Of a stretch of 64,000 nt of DNA, positions 63,305-64,000 are shown piece after piece. The first letter of the stretch is position 1. Each line of letters starts with the position of its first letter. The notes beneath the pieces were generated by a model, which worked only from the letters and a program-made list of their open reading frames with translations, was not told the origin of the DNA and did not search any database. Source of the stretch: Bin75 sp965200435. GTDB lineage: Bacteria > Nitrospirota > Nitrospiria > Nitrospirales > UBA8639. The position numbers and the translations under genes were made by a program. The DNA lies in assembly GCA_965200435.1 (NCBI GenBank), contig OZ241337.1:682001-746000 (forward strand), in the 5' to 3' direction.

Positions 63305-63601
63305 ATGAGTCCCGACAGCGATTCAGCCACGGCGATGCCTATCGACCCCACACTTCTGAAAATTTTATGTTGCCCGGAGACCAAGCAGACGATCACGCTT
63401 CTTGATGCCGCCTCCCTCGACATCCTGAACCGAAAGATTGCGAAGGGGGAATTGCAGAATAAGGGTGGGAACTTGGTGAAAGAGCCCCTGGATGGTGGGT
63501 TAATCCGAAGCGATAAAAAAATTACCTATCCGATCAGGGGGGCGATTCCGAGCTTGCTCATTGAGGAAGGAATCCCGACCGACGGCATCCTGTCAATCTG
63601 A
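63305..63601 (+). CDS. Trm112-like protein
   Basis: A 98-residue protein. PIDPTLLKILCCPETKQTIT near the N terminus and KKITYPIRGAIPSLLIEEGI near the C terminus are the Trm112/YcaR pattern. The zinc-binding set appears reduced, with only the CCP cysteines left. Trm112 proteins are small partners of methyltransferases. A later ATG at 63335 would give a more usual N terminus. Confidence 0.82.
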   Translation: MSPDSDSATAMPIDPTLLKILCCPETKQTITLLDAASLDILNRKIAKGELQNKGGNLVKEPLDGGLIRSDKKITYPIRGAIPSLLIEEGIPTDGILSI

Positions 63602-63654
63602 GGCGGCGCCTGCATCTCACGTCAGTCTTCAAGCAAGAGGGTTTTCCCGCCGCG

Positions 63655-63903
63655 TCAGTCTTGTTCTTGCGAATCGGACACTCGCTCACCTCTCCACAAC
63701 CATCGTACCGAGCGCAGCAATTGGACGCACACGTAGACGGAGAGCGCGAGTAATACACCATACGCCCACAGGGTTCTGGCAGGCCATTGCTCCGGAGCGT
63801 GCAGCAAGAGACCCAAGGCGATGTGTCCTCCCAGGCCCAGGCAGACGGCAAAAATAATCCACTCTCTTATCCATCGGGATTTGAATTTGTCAGCGGCAAA
63901 CAT
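63655..63903 (-). CDS. Small two-helix membrane protein
   Basis: An 82-residue protein from the ATG at 63903 (a longer 101-residue frame starts at 63960). Two hydrophobic helices (EWIIFAVCLGLGGHIALGLL and AYGVLLALSVYVCVQLLRSV) are separated by a short loop, and the C-terminal tail is charged. Unknown function. Nothing else is supported from here to the window end. Confidence 0.6.
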   Translation of the reverse strand: MFAADKFKSRWIREWIIFAVCLGLGGHIALGLLLHAPEQWPARTLWAYGVLLALSVYVCVQLLRSVRWLWRGERVSDSQEQD

Positions 63904-64000
63904 TCCTGGGCAGGACGGCCCGGAGCCCTCTCCTACGCGGGGGTACGTACCGAAACACATCAGCGCAAGGATCCACGTCAGACCGGGCTTTTAGCCGATT

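Noticed and set aside
1..64000. CRISPR arrays, tRNA or rRNA genes and phage modules
   Set aside because: No regularly spaced direct repeats with unique spacers, no cloverleaf sequences I could support, and no phage structural genes were seen.

Overview
The window reads as ordinary chromosome of a Gram-negative bacterium of moderately high G+C. A Nitrospirota, Nitrospira-like organism is my best guess, from the protein style, the dapL-type lysine route and the DabA-like gene; no rRNA or marker search was possible. An outer membrane is implied by lipoproteins, a beta-barrel protein and exported folding and quality-control proteins. Peptidoglycan is meso-diaminopimelate type: MurE carries the DNPR motif and a dapL aminotransferase is present.

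Layout. 1-9.5 kb (minus strand): a compact division and cell-wall operon rsmH-ftsL-ftsI-murE-murF-mraY-murD-ftsW, cut by the window edge inside ftsW. It has a clear promoter and a four-unit, 10-bp-spaced GTGGG array that looks like an MraZ operator, but no mraZ gene lies next to it. 9.7-25.3 kb: housekeeping genes (asnS, a rhodanese, a sugar epimerase, tlyA, xseB/xseA, ymdB, rny, zapA/zapB, slt, degP). An IS481-type element sits exactly at the xseA stop codon, between xseA and xseB. 25.5-30.7 kb: a decayed region with a frameshifted dabA-like inorganic-carbon gene without dabB, an NhaR-type regulator beside it, nested repeats in its 3' end, and remnants of an IS4-type transposase and a DUF45 metallopeptidase. 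30.7-44.7 kb: dapL, folK-panC, a PhoX-like/SUMF1 pair, an HD-GYP protein, ogt, glycerate kinase, a UDG, transaldolase, pgl, a radical SAM protein and HU. 45-56 kb: an amidohydrolase, gcvP, a dicarboxylate symporter, a beta-barrel protein, then a run of a ThDP decarboxylase, a 2OG-Fe(II) oxygenase and a trans-3-hydroxyproline dehydratase-like protein. 56-64 kb: two lipoproteins (one frameshifted, one AT-rich), a NUDIX hydrolase, gcvT, FKBP, FIST, GNAT, DUF502 and Trm112-like proteins.

The most distinctive feature is a family of short non-autonomous mobile elements. Six copies of 142-143 bp plus one 25-bp remnant have GGAACCTCTGATT-type inverted ends and mostly YTAR-like 4-bp flanks. Several sit exactly on the stop codon of a host gene. 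One is nested inside a second dispersed repeat and, with it, gives the broken dabA a foreign C-terminal tail. The family looks like a MITE mobilised by an IS5-type transposase, which is not in this window.
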